NCBI RefSeq assembly: GCF_918797505.1
Contig: NC_092795.1
Location: forward strand, 4,311,434-4,375,433
From: Bemisia tabaci
Lineage: Eukaryota; Arthropoda; Insecta; Hemiptera; Aleyrodidae
Reading direction: 5' to 3'
DNA length: 64,000 nt
Made by a program: the position numbers and the translations under genes. Shown in pieces: positions 1-10,700 of the stretch. The notes below the pieces were generated by a model, which saw only the letters and a list, made by a program, of their open reading frames with translations, did no database searches and was not told the origin of the DNA. Each line of letters opens with the position of its first letter. Position 1 is the stretch's first letter.

Positions 1-105
1 AATGCACCCATTTGCTAGAACATCACATATGGAGATACGTAAACTATTCTTTGGAGGACTATTGAAACTATTTTTAAGGTCTTACGATTAAAAATGTCAA
101 ATATA

Positions 106-234
106 CACATATTGCAATAAGAAATCACTATTTCTGGATCTTCTATCAGAAAAACATCTGCTCCGTTAGTTGCCCAATACGGATAGATGCTTTTATGGAT
201 GAGCCAGAAATAGTGGTTCCTTATTCCCAAAATA
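106..234. repeat. MITE-G foldback, copy 1
   Basis: Short inverted-repeat element. The left arm (TTGCAATAAGAAATCACTAT) pairs with the right arm (ATAGTGGTTCCTTATT). The second copy at 16808-16938 has the same arms and a similar loop. No coding capacity. Non-autonomous DNA transposon is the likely class; the mobilising family is not visible. Confidence 0.7.
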
Positions 235-633
235 TAATAATCCAAATCAAGCAGATGGGAAGGTGAAGCCGCTTTGGGATATTACGAAAAAACAGATTTG
301 AGGAGAAGCAACTGAACATTTATGTCGCTTTAAAGTGTTAAATTACGGCTTGTTTGGTGGACATGACTGAACCCCATCCATTTAACCATTCCATCCATTT
401 TTCCATTTAACGTGTCAAGTAATCTGTTATAGACAAACAAGACGCAGTTTGACAAACTTGCGCCGCAAAATGCCGGACCCAATATTTATACCTTTTTACC
501 AGCTCCAAAGAGCCCTCAACACTCAACAGGTTGCCCATCAATCATCATTAGGATAATCCGAGTGTTGACTTCGGTGAATACTTGTGCCTCATTCGATTAC
601 ACTGAATCGATAGGAAGTGCAGGGTCCCTCAAT
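235..633. other. No gene seen
   Basis: Single-copy-looking sequence without a credible reading frame. The only local structure is a run of imperfect CCATTT direct repeats at about 373-412. Confidence 0.5.
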
Positions 634-832
634 TGGACCGCGTGCAGCAAAGGAACCAAACCACACCAGCTATTGCCCAATTTAATGGGGGAATTGGAAT
701 TATTACAGAAAAATGGCTCTGCTCTGTGGATTTTTGTGCGAATTTCAGAGAATTTTCTGCACAGTATGAAGCAAATTTCTAAAGAAAGCCGCACAGACGT
801 TCTCTTGTTAAGAATTAAATTGCCATCATTCA
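634..832. repeat. MITE-E, 3'-truncated copy 1
   Basis: Begins with the family end (TGGACCGCGTGCAGCAAAGG, consensus GGACCGCGTTAAGCAGAAAG) and follows the family interior, but the right end is missing where it meets a B element. Full copies at 42512-42761 and 59771-60023 are about 250 bp. A 118-codon open frame over this stretch is a by-product of the repeat. Confidence 0.75.
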
Positions 833-1307
833 AGGGATGCCAAATTTCCTTCAGTAATTTTTTTTGTTTTTTTCAGGAAAGATATGAATATTTTTCCTTG
901 AAATTACAGACCATTTAGATCTGGTCGCGAATAAAATTGAATCAGTGAGTTCGAAAACACACCAACTCGGTATCTCGAAATTGCGCAACTATCACTGAAG
1001 ACGTTGAATTTTTAGAAAGGTCATTGAAGTTAGCGCATCTGTTCCAACTTTGACCTTTAAAATGTCCGTAAGTGCTTGTCTTTCGGCACCAAAAATCTTT
1101 TTCTTAGACTAATTTTTTCATCTACCGTGCAATTTTGTGTGTATCTTGATACTTTCATTTTTCCGAGTTGGTGTGTTTTGGTTCTCACTGATTCAATTCA
1201 CCAAAAAATTCAAAGAAAATTTTGTACAAATTTCCCTGAAATTTTATATTTTATAAAAAAAAGACAACGGCTGAAGGCTCATACGACGTTTTTCCTTAGC
1301 ATGGCAG
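826..1307. mobile_element. MITE-B foldback, copy 2, split by MITE-D
   Basis: The left interior of family B (GGGATGCCAAATTTCC onward) runs to 938. It is interrupted by a D element at 939-1194 and resumes to the right end (GCTCATACGACGTTTTTCC, then TTAGCATGGCAG). The outermost left end is lost against the E fragment. Family B is a foldback of about 250 bp with ends CTGCCGTGCTAAGG, the commonest element in the window. Confidence 0.75.
939..1194. mobile_element. MITE-D, copy 1 (nested in B)
   Basis: 256-bp element with inverted ends GAATCAGTGAG and CTCACTGATTC; inner arms read ACACACCAACTCGG and CCGAGTTGGTGTGT. It is flanked by the direct repeat AATT (935-938 and 1195-1198), a 4-bp target duplication. 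It interrupts a B element, so it inserted later. No coding capacity. Confidence 0.85.
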
Positions 1308-2082
1308 ATTAGGCGCCTTTTTTACCGGAGGAGCTAAAATAATTCGGAGGAAGCATTTATTTTGGGCCGATCGTGAAGGTGAAGCTAAATTCAGTAGACG
1401 CAAAAAATATCCCTCCTCGAGGGAAACCCCTCGCATTTACGTGAATGCGCACAGCTCGTTAATTGGAGCCTCTGTGAAACTTTCGGTCCCTGTTTATAGC
1501 AGTTAGAGCAGAAACAACGGATATGAATGAGGTTTCCACGGGCGGATGCGCGGTTCTTGCGCCGCGGGGTGGTTTTCGGGGCGTTGTTCTTTGTGAGGAG
1601 CGAGGGCCGTGGCCGCGAGTGCGGGTGGCGATGCGCGCATCTCTATTCCTTGGCGTTGGCGTCGAAAGAATTCTCAGATCATAAATCGAGCATGTTTGCA
1701 CGAGTACCGAGCCCGAATTAGGGTTCTGCCTCGAAATTTCTGTAAAGTAATTAAAACGCTGCAAAGCGCCCGGCGAGTTGCGAGTCGCATTCAAGCGGAC
1801 TACACGGCCCACCCACTTGCCAGATTTAAGGTGGATCTTCAACCTTTTTTTTCTTCCATTTTTTTGGTGTGTCGCACATGGTGGTTTTAAAATTTCCAGG
1901 GAAACACCCAGATAAGTAGAAATGTTTTGCTCGACAACAAAGCTGCAGAAGAAAAATTTGGAAGTGCTTGGTGAAACTAGAAAACGTATTATTGAATGGC
2001 ACATTTCTTGTGTTGTTGGCGCAATGCGTTTCAGACACGATCGACCATTTCAAATTTTGACAATTTCGTAGATTACTTCGGG
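1308..2082. other. GC-rich block, no gene
   Basis: CpG-rich around 1510-1640 and largely unique. A 181-codon minus-strand frame (1459-2004) has low-complexity content and no recognisable domain; I do not regard it as a gene. Confidence 0.45.
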
Positions 2083-2592
2083 ATAATTTCAGTCTGTCCA
2101 GGGTTACCACAGTCAAGGAAATCTGGTAAACGTCAGGGAATTTTTAAAAGTCAGAATAAATGTCGAAAACGTCAGGGAAAATTCGCCAAATCACCTTCAT
2201 TTGCTCTCTAGAATGGGTTTGAGATTTTGAACAAGAAATTTTGCCTGGAAACTATTTTCAATTATGCCCTCTTAACCATCCGTCATATCTTCAATTGTCA
2301 GGGAGTTTCGCCAAAATGTGTCAGTGAAATCAGGGAAATGTCAAGGAATTTCATTTTCTAAATTCTGTGGCAACCCTGTCTGTAGATCAATCATTAAGAA
2401 AAAAAAAATGCCGAAAATCGTCTTTAAAAATCTTGATGTGACTGATGCACGGTTTCCATTTTGCGACCGATTTCAATGTATCGATGTCAATAAGCAATTG
2501 AAAACAGTACTTTCGAATTTTTTCAAGACTTAGAAAGATAATTTTAGGTACGAACGTTTCTTGTCGATTGATCTACAGGCTGAAATTTCAAT
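2083..2592. repeat. Foldback KK split by MITE-K
   Basis: The left arm (ATTTCAGTCTGT, then TAGATCAATC after the interruption) pairs with the right arm (GATTGATCTACAGGCTGAAA). The element is interrupted close to its left end by the K element at 2098-2378. Confidence 0.6.
2098..2378. mobile_element. MITE-K foldback, copy 1
   Basis: Inverted ends CAGGGTTACCACAG and CTGTGGCAACCCTG, with internal GTCAGGGAA motifs in both arms. TCTGT occurs just outside each end (2093-2097 and 2379-2383), consistent with a 5-bp target duplication in the KK repeat. The homologous copy is at 38038-38296. Confidence 0.75.
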
Positions 2593-3323
2593 TTCAGCAA
2601 AATAATCCATGTAAGGGTTGATAATTGAAATGTATCGATCTTGTCCAGAATGCATTGCACAAATGCTAAAAACCTCTCTTAATGGTAGGTTTAATGGTAG
2701 GTAATTACGTAGCTGGTTTCCAAGGAAATGACCTGCACAATAAAAAAAATAAAATAAAAATGAATAGGCCGTGTGAGAACTACACTTCAACGAGCTGAAG
2801 AACTTCGGTCGAAATGGTACAATACGTTTTATGAACCAAAGTATTTCGGACTGAAAAAGAGCCCCAGCTCTGAATACTTTTGATGAGATAAATTTTCATG
2901 AGAAAACATTCATCATAGTGCATAAATTCCCACCTTGTCTAGTGGTCTATTGACTTAAATTATCTTCGATATAGGAACAGAATATCACCACGTTTTCCGC
3001 AGCATGTTTTTGTAAATTTTTCAAATGAGACGTCTGTTAATTCCCATGAAAACGAGTGTTCGGAGTCAATGGATGGTCCTTCAATTTGACATCTCCGCGG
3101 CGGAAGTTGGCGATGTACGCACACTTAGAGTTTTCCGTGAAGGAGGTTATGTTCTGTTATGGGAGCCTCGGTTTTCATAAACTGCGGCAAGTTGCGGTGC
3201 TCGCCTAAATTAGAATGAAACCCGATGAAGATACCTCGCTCCAAGTATTCAATTAACGATCAGGTCGTTGAATCCAAGTTTGCGCTAACAAGTGGTTTCT
3301 TCACCCACGTTGCCGATTTTCAC
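2593..3323. other. No gene seen
   Basis: Unique-looking sequence without a credible coding frame. Around 2770-2830 there is weak similarity to the F/G foldback arms. Confidence 0.45.
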
Positions 3324-3488
3324 CAATGGCGTGGCGTGCTTTGCGATCTATCGATTGTTATGTCATCTAAACCTATGGAAAAGGATCGATGATCACGGTG
3401 TGCGAAGCGAACACCTTAATAATCGATTCTTTACCATAGGTTTAAAAGGCAGAACAATCGATAAATCGCAAAGCACTTCACGCCACTG
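3324..3488. mobile_element. hAT-like MITE-H, copy 1, intact
   Basis: 165-bp element with ends CAATGGCGTGGCGTGC and CACGCCACTG, rich in ATCGAT. It is flanked by a perfect 8-bp direct repeat ATTTTCAC (3316-3323 and 3489-3496). CAGTGG-type ends plus 8-bp duplications are the signature of non-autonomous hAT transposons. Other copies: 12742, 20094, 22241, 37651, 38890, 45905. Confidence 0.85.
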
Positions 3489-3717
3489 ATTTTCACCCCC
3501 AAAAGTCCATCGATGCCGTTTTACGAGGAGTCCCCCGTTTTTATTTAAGGAGATTTAAGACAAGTCGGCTTTTGGATATCACAAACCGGAATGATGATTA
3601 CACAGTTTGAAAAATTTTCGTAGAATCTCTGGTCAATTCCAGGGACAAAACTTTGATGGTCTTTTGGCGACGGTAACTTTAAATTTCGGGAATTCAACAC
3701 TTCCTTATGGATAAGAT

Positions 3718-3943
3718 CACTGGAAAAAAAACACATTGGATCTAGAGTCCAGACTCTTAAAAACATCGACAAGAAAAAATACTCTGAATTCAATCCGATT
3801 TAAACTTAAATCAAGAACCAAGCCTCTTAATTTGAGCGGCTTTCCTTTTGATTTAAGCTTAAATCTGATTGAATCAAGAGTCCTTTTTCTTGTCAATGTT
3901 TTCAAGAGTCTGTACTCTAGATACAATGTGTTTTTTTCCAGTG
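3718..3943. mobile_element. MITE-A foldback, copy 1
   Basis: 226-bp near-perfect inverted repeat with ends CACTGGAAAAAAAACACATT and AATGTGTTTTTTTCCAGTG. AT dinucleotides outside both ends fit a 2-bp target duplication. Frames in both directions across it give mirrored peptides because the arms are complementary; they are not genes. Confidence 0.85.
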
Positions 3944-3992
3944 ATGCAAGAGAGCGACCGTCATTTCCTTTTTTCGGCTGTTGACCAACCTA

Positions 3993-4272
3993 CTAGGTAC
4001 GGCTGACTATCTTTTCCGCACGAAGTACATTTGTGGTAATCTTTCCGATTATCGTTACCGCAAAAAACAATTTTTACACGAATAATTTTCTATAGTATGT
4101 TGCAACATCGAGAAAAATATGAGGCATATTAAGAAAAATGAGGGAACAAAGATCGCGATGTTGCCAGATGTTTGAGACCTGATTCTTTGCAAAAAATGAT
4201 TTTGTGTGGCAACGATAATCGGAAAAATGACCACAAATGTACTTTGTGCGGAAAAGATATTCTGCCCTAGGT
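3993..4272. repeat. Foldback LL
   Basis: 280-bp inverted repeat. The left arm includes ATCTTTTCCGCACGAAGTAC and the right arm GTACTTTGTGCGGAAAAGAT; inner arms carry GATTATCGTTACC and GGCAACGATAATC. No coding capacity and no second copy in the window. Confidence 0.75.
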
Positions 4273-5099
4273 ACACAGAGAAAAAACGTGACCCAAAATG
4301 TTGGTTAATTCGGAAAGTAAAACAAAAAATAAAAATCCAATCTTTCGGTTGACTTTCATTTTCCCAGTCTCTCCATCGTTTTCTGCTCTGAATTCACCTA
4401 AAACAGTATACCAGTATCAGCAGAAAATTTGGGTTGGGTTTGTGCCTCACTTCCTATATTAACCCTGAGTAACACAAGAGCGCAAATATTTTCATCAATG
4501 ACGGTGAATGATGAGCTTTCAGTGTATGTCGTAATAAGCCAAACAAGTTTGCCAAAGTTTGGTATGTTTGCGAAACGGAATACGCAGACGTCTCTCAACA
4601 TCCGCACTATTTCGTGGCGATTGGACAAAAAAATGGCGAGTCCCTTGAAAAATGCGATTTGGGGGAGGGGGATATCCGGCGCTAAAGTAATCGGCCCGAA
4701 TTGATCAAACAGCGGCCTACGCTAGCTTGACTCGGTACACGTGTACGTGGATGTATGAGTTCACGCTGCCGTATTTAACGCGTGTTGATAACGAGGAGGT
4801 GTAATTGCCCATTTTCATTCATGGCTTCTGAACTGGAGATGTGCTGCCGCGCCGAGTGCGCTTCGCCCGGTGAAGTTCTCAGGCCGGCCGTTTACCTTTC
4901 TCACGCCCACGCTAGATCGCTCGGCTAACAAGAGCTGGTACATTTCATCGCGTGAGTTCTTGTCATATTTCACGTGTAAAGTTCATCGTTATTTTTGAAA
5001 TTCACGATTCATTTTTTTATAATTTTTTGTATTTATATAATTTTTAATTTTATATTATTTTGTTTGTTATATAATTTTTTGTCATTAAAATTTTGGTAT
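4273..5099. other. No gene; E-box palindrome and AT-rich tract
   Basis: Holds a perfect 12-bp palindrome GTACACGTGTAC (4735-4746) with a CACGTG E-box, a GC-rich patch at 4840-4930, and a strongly AT-rich tract at about 4990-5100. Confidence 0.45.
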
Positions 5100-5530
5100 G
5101 AAACATGTTTTCGATATTATGTCTAATGACTCGGTCATTTAATCAGTCGATGGTGAATTTGCATGCAAATTTTTTGTTGCTTCATCTGAAAGTGCTTAAA
5201 TAGCTGATTTCACAGTATTTTTTATAATTTTTCCTGATACGGGAAATAATGTAAAAATAGATTTAAAAGTGAGAAAATGCACCTCCCAGTGACGTCATCT
5301 GGCGTCATTTCCCATTTAAGCGCGCGTATTTTAGCAGATCACATAATTTTGTCATATCTTCTCCAATAATTGTTCAACTCATGAACCAAGGGTACGTGTT
5401 TAGTTCACTTAAAAGTTTTCACTTAAACACGAAATTCATCAAATTTCAGACTCCTGCAAATTCTCTAATACAGAACGACGTGTTCGATATTATATCTAAT
5501 GACGTAGTCACTAAATCGTCAATTGCAATG
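5100..5530. repeat. Repeat T, copy 1, between direct repeats
   Basis: T family body at about 5151-5468, containing TGACGTCA at 5290-5297 and the GCTTCATCTGAAAGTGC stretch shared with 23577-23903 and 43168-43498. About 50-bp related direct repeats (TTCGATATTATGTCTAATGA at left, TTCGATATTATATCTAATGA at right) sit on either side. Confidence 0.7.
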
Positions 5531-6246
5531 GAATAATTGCTAGAAATTTTTACAACGGAAGTCACTCGTCCTTCGGACATCACGCTAAACTTTATGACAG
5601 GAGTCGAAGTTATTATCAATAAAAAACACTTAATATCGTGCAATCTTTTCGGACGCCGATTTCCCGGGCATCACGGCGAAGAACAGAAACCTGAGAGGGG
5701 AAAAAATCACCCCGGCCCGGCAATAATTTTAACCCTAACAGGAGAGTAGCAGGAAAATCGCTCTATCCAACAAAAGGAGGCAAGAGGTGAAGGTGGGAGG
5801 GGCGAGGGGTAAGGGTGAGGGTCTCAAACAAATTGAAGAATAAATATCGGACCCTCTCCGCCGGTGCCGCGGGCCTATTGTAAAGGAGCTGTTTTTTCCG
5901 AACCTTTTTTGAGATGAGAAAACTTTTCGACAAGTTGAAGGAGGTGCCCCTGACGCGCCTTCCAAAAAATGAAAAAGGAGATGGGAGTGGGGAGGGGAGG
6001 GGGGAAGTTTTGGAATAACCCACTCTCGCTACCAGGGCCCGGGGAGAAAAACGCCGCTTTGCCGAATCGCTCGCGAACCGAGGAAACGCCTCTACTGTCC
6101 GTTTGAACGAGATTGATGTGGGAGAAAGAAAATTAAAATTTTACAAGAAACTTACTGAAATGAATGGAAATTCTAAATTTTTTTTCGGATATCGCTCTTT
6201 TAAATACAATAACAGGGTTTTCGGCAGTCTGGAAAACTTAAAAAGT
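5531..6246. other. No gene; G-rich strand runs
   Basis: Purine/G-rich segments at 5775-5825 and 5970-6010 have several GGG and GGGG runs and could form G-quadruplexes. No credible coding frame. Confidence 0.45.
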
Positions 6247-6640
6247 CACACTGAAAAAAAAAGTCTCGGTGTATTTACTAAGAAAAGGGTAAAATTACCA
6301 AGAATTCAGGGTTTTATTTGATCCCAGTTTTTTTTTTTTGGTAAAATTACCATTTATGGAATTGGTAATTTTACCGAGAAATCTCGGTAAAATTGTTGAA
6401 CTTTCTCGGTAATTTTACTAGACCTTGGTAAAAGTGCCAATATGTTTTATCGACTGTGGTAAAATTACCGGGATAAAATGGCAAAGTTACCGGGAATTGA
6501 TTACCAATAAAAGTGGTATTTTTACCTTAAAAAAACAGTAAAAATACCGGTTTTTAGGTAAGCTTACCAGTCTGTCTTGGTAAAATTACCAATAGTTGGT
6601 AAAAAAAATTGAGATGGTAAAGGTACCAACGGACCTTGAG
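6247..6640. repeat. Array of GGTAAAATTACC palindromes
   Basis: About a dozen copies of the palindrome GGTAAAATTACC and near variants (GGTAATTTTACC, GGTAAGCTTACC, GGTAAAGGTACC) lie within 400 bp in no fixed register. The left border (CACTGAAAAAAAAAGTCTCG) resembles the A-rich ends of other foldbacks here. It may be a decayed transposon interior or a satellite-like array. Confidence 0.65.
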
Positions 6641-6666
6641 TGTTTAGCAGTAGTCAGCGTACAGTT

Positions 6667-6914
6667 CGTCGTTTCTCCTTACGAAAGAACGGAACTGCAT
6701 TTCAATGTTGCCCGATTTTTTGCGCAAATTGCATTTTAAATTGGATAATTTTGAACATATCTATCTGTAAATTTCACTAAATTTCTTCTGATCTCTTGCA
6801 AAAACCAGACAAATTTCCGACGGAAAAGATGCAGGTTTACTCCCGTGGATCATTGAATCGGGTCAATTTTGCAATCTTGGAATGGAGTTACGTTCTTTTC
6901 TTTTGCGAAACGAC
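6667..6914. mobile_element. MITE-Q, copy 1
   Basis: Foldback with ends TCGTCGTTTC and GCGAAACGACAAA. Subterminal arms are ACGAAAGAACGGAACTGCAT and AATGGAGTTACGTTCTTTT. Related copies at 11361-11616 and 54358-54610. Confidence 0.75.
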
Positions 6915-7329
6915 AAATTGGAAGAAGAAGAAGAAGAAACATCTTACAATATAATGTTAAATTGTATAAAATGTTGTCGAAGGTCAGGGAAAGTCGGTGA
7001 ATCCAAACATGTTTTAGTTAGGGCAAAGCCAAAGTAATTCAGGGATTCAGAAGCTGAATAAATCCTAGAAACTCTGGATAGACATATTACTATCATAGGA
7101 AATCTAAAAGTCTGGAAAGCCCATGGTGTTAAGAAATTATGGGAATTCTAAGGCGAACAAAATTTTAGTTTTAATCTATGCGGTGACTACAGAGGAAGAA
7201 AGGGTGTCTTTTTTCCTTTTTCTCAATATCTCACAAAAGCCACGATAATCATCATTTGTCTTACATGCTGGTAAAAATCTCAGTTAATCCGAAGCCTACT
7301 TTGCCCCAGATACCCGCGATTTATATGAG
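6915..7329. other. No gene; short GAA microsatellite
   Basis: A (GAA)n run is at about 6921-6938. The rest is unique-looking without coding signal. Confidence 0.45.
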
Positions 7330-7505
7330 AGTTCGAAGCGGCAGCCACTCTTTTTGCGGACAAACTACTGTTTCCAGCTCATTTTCGGCCAACAACATAT
7401 GTGCCATTAGTTTTTTTTTTTTTTTTTCGTACACAGGAAGGTACTTTAAAAAATGAGTCAGAAGTTGTTGTTCCTTACGGCGAAATGCAGTCCAATTTGT
7501 AATTT
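7330..7505. repeat. Degenerate F/G-type foldback
   Basis: Carries ACATATGTGCCATTAG and the right-end GCAGTCCAATTTG words of MITE-F and an A/T-rich loop. Strongly diverged. Contains a 17-base T run. Confidence 0.5.
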
Positions 7506-7867
7506 GCAAAAGTGCTTGAAGCACACAACTTCTTTCATCAGTTAATCTTGAACAGTTTAAACTTGCATTGCATCGTCATGAACAATGCTGGAAACTTGGC
7601 AAGTGCGCGTGGCGCGGGGTGTAAAAGCTCCACGCCAGTACACAGAATTCGGTAACCTGATTTAATATCCTCATCGAGTTTTCATGATCTCAACTTTCGT
7701 TGACTTGCCAATCAAAACTCGGCTATTATGTGCTTGCATCAAAATTCATACCTAATCTGTCAAGTTAAATGTCAATTTCCAAGTTTGAATCGCCACCCCG
7801 GCCCGGCACACGCAAATCGTCGGCGGCTCCCTTTGCAAAGTCTTGTATTTTGTTTCTTATATGCTCC
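7506..7867. other. No gene seen
   Basis: No coding frame or repeat recognised. Confidence 0.4.
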
Positions 7868-8020
7868 GCGAATCCGTCGCAAACTTTTGCCAGAGCAAAA
7901 AGGAGTTTTCTCCTTCGGAAAATTGTTCAAGACTCACAATAAGCATGTGTAGGAAGTCTGGAGATCGCTCCTAAATTTATAATCTGCGGAAGAAATTGGC
8001 GAATTTCCAATCTCCGGCAT
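7868..8020. repeat. Foldback DD, partial copy
   Basis: Matches one arm of the 649-bp foldback at 49857-50505 (GTCGCAAACTTTTGCCAGAG; CTCCTAAATTTATAATCTGC), diverged and without the other arm. Confidence 0.55.
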
Positions 8021-8144
8021 TGAAATGTGCACTAATGCGAAGTAGCTTTTTGATGCATAGTCATTCCGGCTTCACAACTACACTCATACTATAAAAATGG
8101 CGACTGTCAATGATAGAAAAAAAATTGATTGGTGGTGGCCTAAT

Positions 8145-9659
8145 CTGCCGTGGTAAGGAAAAACGCCGCATGAGCACTCGATAGTTGCCAAATTTCCGTC
8201 GGTAAAACGTTTTTTGTTGCGGAGAGTTGAACATTTTTTTTGGAAATTTTCAGACGTTTTAGATTAAAGTGTGAGGAAAATTGCCAGAAAAATTAGAGAA
8301 AACATTTTCAGAATTTTCCTAGTGAATTCATTTTTTATCGAAGGAAATCGTGCAACGTTTGTAGGCTCATACGGCGTTTTTCCTTAGGACGGAAACAGGC
8401 TCGGACTGGCCATAAGGCCAATCTGCCATTGGCAGATACGCCCCCTTTGCGCGCCGAAAACGTGCCCCTCTTACAGATAGCAAAATAAGAAGAAGAAAAA
8501 AATTACGACCGAGAATATGTGAGAAAAATTTCTGAAATGAACGGAAGGAGAGAGAGTTAGGAGTAAAGGAAGGTGCTTTATCGCATGATAGTGGCGAACA
8601 GAGGTCCAAGAACTACTTTCTGAAGCTTGTAAACAATTTCCTATGAAATTTTCACCCTCTTGACCTACAGGCGCTTTATCGTCCCCCTCCTTCATTCGCT
8701 ATGTGTCGCCCTTAGAAGCGATGGTCGGTTCGATTTTTAGACGTACTCATCCTTTATAGACCTCTCAAGAGACCTTTAAACATAATTCCTCCTTTTCAAA
8801 TGATTATTGATTTGGATATACCATAGAATAGCTTGGGCAAACTTAACCTTAATTTATCTCGAAATTCAAAAATAAGAGACATATAAAATGTAAACGTGAT
8901 ACAACAATTCGCGCAAGATAGATGTCCACATTGCATATGAAAAATGTAAGACGCGATGCCGTGAGTCGTGAACTCGCAATGCTCTGCTCTAGTTTGAAGC
9001 AACATTACAGATAAGACAAACGCAAACTAACACAATATGGAAATAAAGCGAGGGAAAGGGTGCGCGTTAACGACGGCGCAGAGATACAACTATTCGTACT
9101 TCATGGACGTCCGGGCTGCATCCGAAAAATTGAAGGCGCGATGACGCGAACCGTGAGCTCTTAATGTTCTGCTTTATGCTGTCAATGAAGCGTCGCTCTG
9201 ATTCGGGAGAAAAGTTAAAAAAGGTCTGAAGACATCTCTCCTACCTTCGGCTGTATTACTCACGTAGTGCTTGAAGCACCATTACGAATAAGACGAAGGG
9301 AAACAAAACACAATATGGAAAAAGAGGGATTGAAAGGATGAGTGTTTACGACGGCGCAGAGATACAACTATTCGTGCTTGACGGACGTCCGTGCCGCTTC
9401 TGAAAAATTGAAGGCGCGATGACGCGAAGTGTGAGCTCTCAATGCTGTGCTTCACGTTCAATTTTGCAATTTTTGCTCCGCGTGATCAATAAACTTTGAA
9501 CCTGAAAATAGCGTAAACTTGTGCTGATTGGCCAAATTTTCTGAACCCCTCTTCACGTAGGGACTGCCCTACCAGAAAATATCACATTACTCCCCTTTAA
9601 CCAGCCAAGGGTCTACGCCCTCAGATGCGAGCCAGTCCGACCCTGGACGGCCACGGCAG
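8145..9659. mobile_element. MITE-B foldback, copy 1, split by hAT-like element
   Basis: The left end (CTGCCGTGGTAAGG) and both arms run to 8387. The right terminus is interrupted by the 1250-bp element at 8396-9645, after which CACGGCAG closes the B element at 9659. Confidence 0.75.
8396..9645. mobile_element. hAT-like non-autonomous element 1
   Basis: 1250-bp element with imperfect inverted ends CAGGCTCGGACTGGCC and GCCAGTCCGACCCTG. Flanks are GACGGAAA (8388-8395) and GACGGCCA (9646-9653), a 6/8 match expected of an aged 8-bp hAT duplication. The interior is tandem: a unit of about 278 bp starts at 8994 and again at 9271 (shared CGACGGCGCAGAGATACAAC), preceded by a degenerate part-unit. No transposase frame. 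Confidence 0.7.
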
Positions 9660-9784
9660 TTATGAAAAAGCGTACCCCAGCGCACATGGAGCGGTCGTTC
9701 AGGAGGTGAGCAGGGAGCGGAGCTATCCAATTTATATTTGCAGATTGTGAAATTTAGAATGATTTTCAGACCCTTTAGACTTTG

Positions 9785-9925
9785 ACCATATTTTGAAATG
9801 AGGAACCTCTATTTCCAGCTCACTTTAGGAACAACGCATGTCCCATTAGGCTCCCTATGCAATTAAGTGATTTTACAAATGAGTCAGAAACTCTAGCTCC
9901 TAATTGAATCGGGACGTGTGAAAAC
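9785..9925. repeat. MITE-F-like foldback, diverged
   Basis: Shows the family order: GGAACCTCTATTTCCAGCTC, AACGCATGTCCCATTAG, GAGTCAGAAACTCTAGCTCC. Ends are eroded. Confidence 0.55.
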
Positions 9926-10041
9926 CGCGAATGTCCATTTTTCCGTTTTGAGTTTTTTTGAGTTCATAATACTATTTGCAGTTGGTTGCAACCACGACAA
10001 AGGCGTCTCCGGGTTTTCTTAATCCCTAAACGAGTCCAGAA

Positions 10042-10130
10042 CACTGGGGGAAAAAAAACACATTGGATCTAGAGTCCATACTCTTGAAAACATTGAGAAG
10101 AAGAAATACTCTTGAATCAATCGGATTGTC

Positions 10131-10182
<52 letters not shown>

Positions 10183-10394
10183 ATTTGATCTAGAGTCCAG
10201 ACTCTTGAAAACATTGACAAGAAAAAATACTCTTGAATCAATCGGATTTTTGCTTGAATCAAAACGAAATCCGCTTAAATTAAGAGACCTGGTTCTTGAT
10301 TTAGGCTAGATTCTGATTGAATCAAGAGTACTTTTTCTTGTTGATGTTTTTAAGAGTCTGGACTCTAGATCCAACGTGTTTTTTTTTTCCAGTG
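10042..10394. mobile_element. MITE-A, copy 2, with internal poly(A) and arm duplication
   Basis: Ends CACTGG and CCAGTG, with AA outside both. Unlike the 226-bp copies it has two left-arm segments: one at 10052-10131, then about 50 A residues, then a second left arm at 10181-10250 followed by the normal centre and right arm. The structure suggests a rearranged or partly duplicated copy, or an assembly artefact at the homopolymer. Confidence 0.75.
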
Positions 10395-10700
10395 AATGTT
10401 AGATCAACCTCACTTTTCTTCGGTGTACGAACACAAAATCTTGGTTAGTTTTTCTTACCGCGTGGCAGCATGGGGTGAATGGGCCAGGAAGTGGATTAGC
10501 CGGCGAGTCAAGGCCAAGGAAGCACGACTAATTGTGAGCCTCTTACATACATCACAGGCGCAGACGAGCAACCAGCACCGAGCACCAGCACCATACATCA
10601 TGCACCAAACTCGGGAGTTCAACGGACACGTCGCCATTGTCTTACCATCAGCCGGCATAGCTCTCCCCTTGTTGGTTTCCTGCCCCCGCGCAGGACCAGC
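10395..10700. other. No gene seen
   Basis: A 116-codon plus-strand frame (10396-10746) crosses it but has no recognisable domain and runs into foldback J; not accepted as coding. Confidence 0.4.

Noticed and set aside
1459..2004. 181-codon minus-strand frame
   Set aside because: Arg/Thr/Pro-rich product of CpG-rich sequence; no domain and no splice support.
3736..3984. Mirrored peptides in frames on both strands over MITE-A copies (also 39471-39824, 46043-46320, 54005-54373)
   Set aside because: Complementary arms of the foldback produce similar peptides in both directions; not coding.
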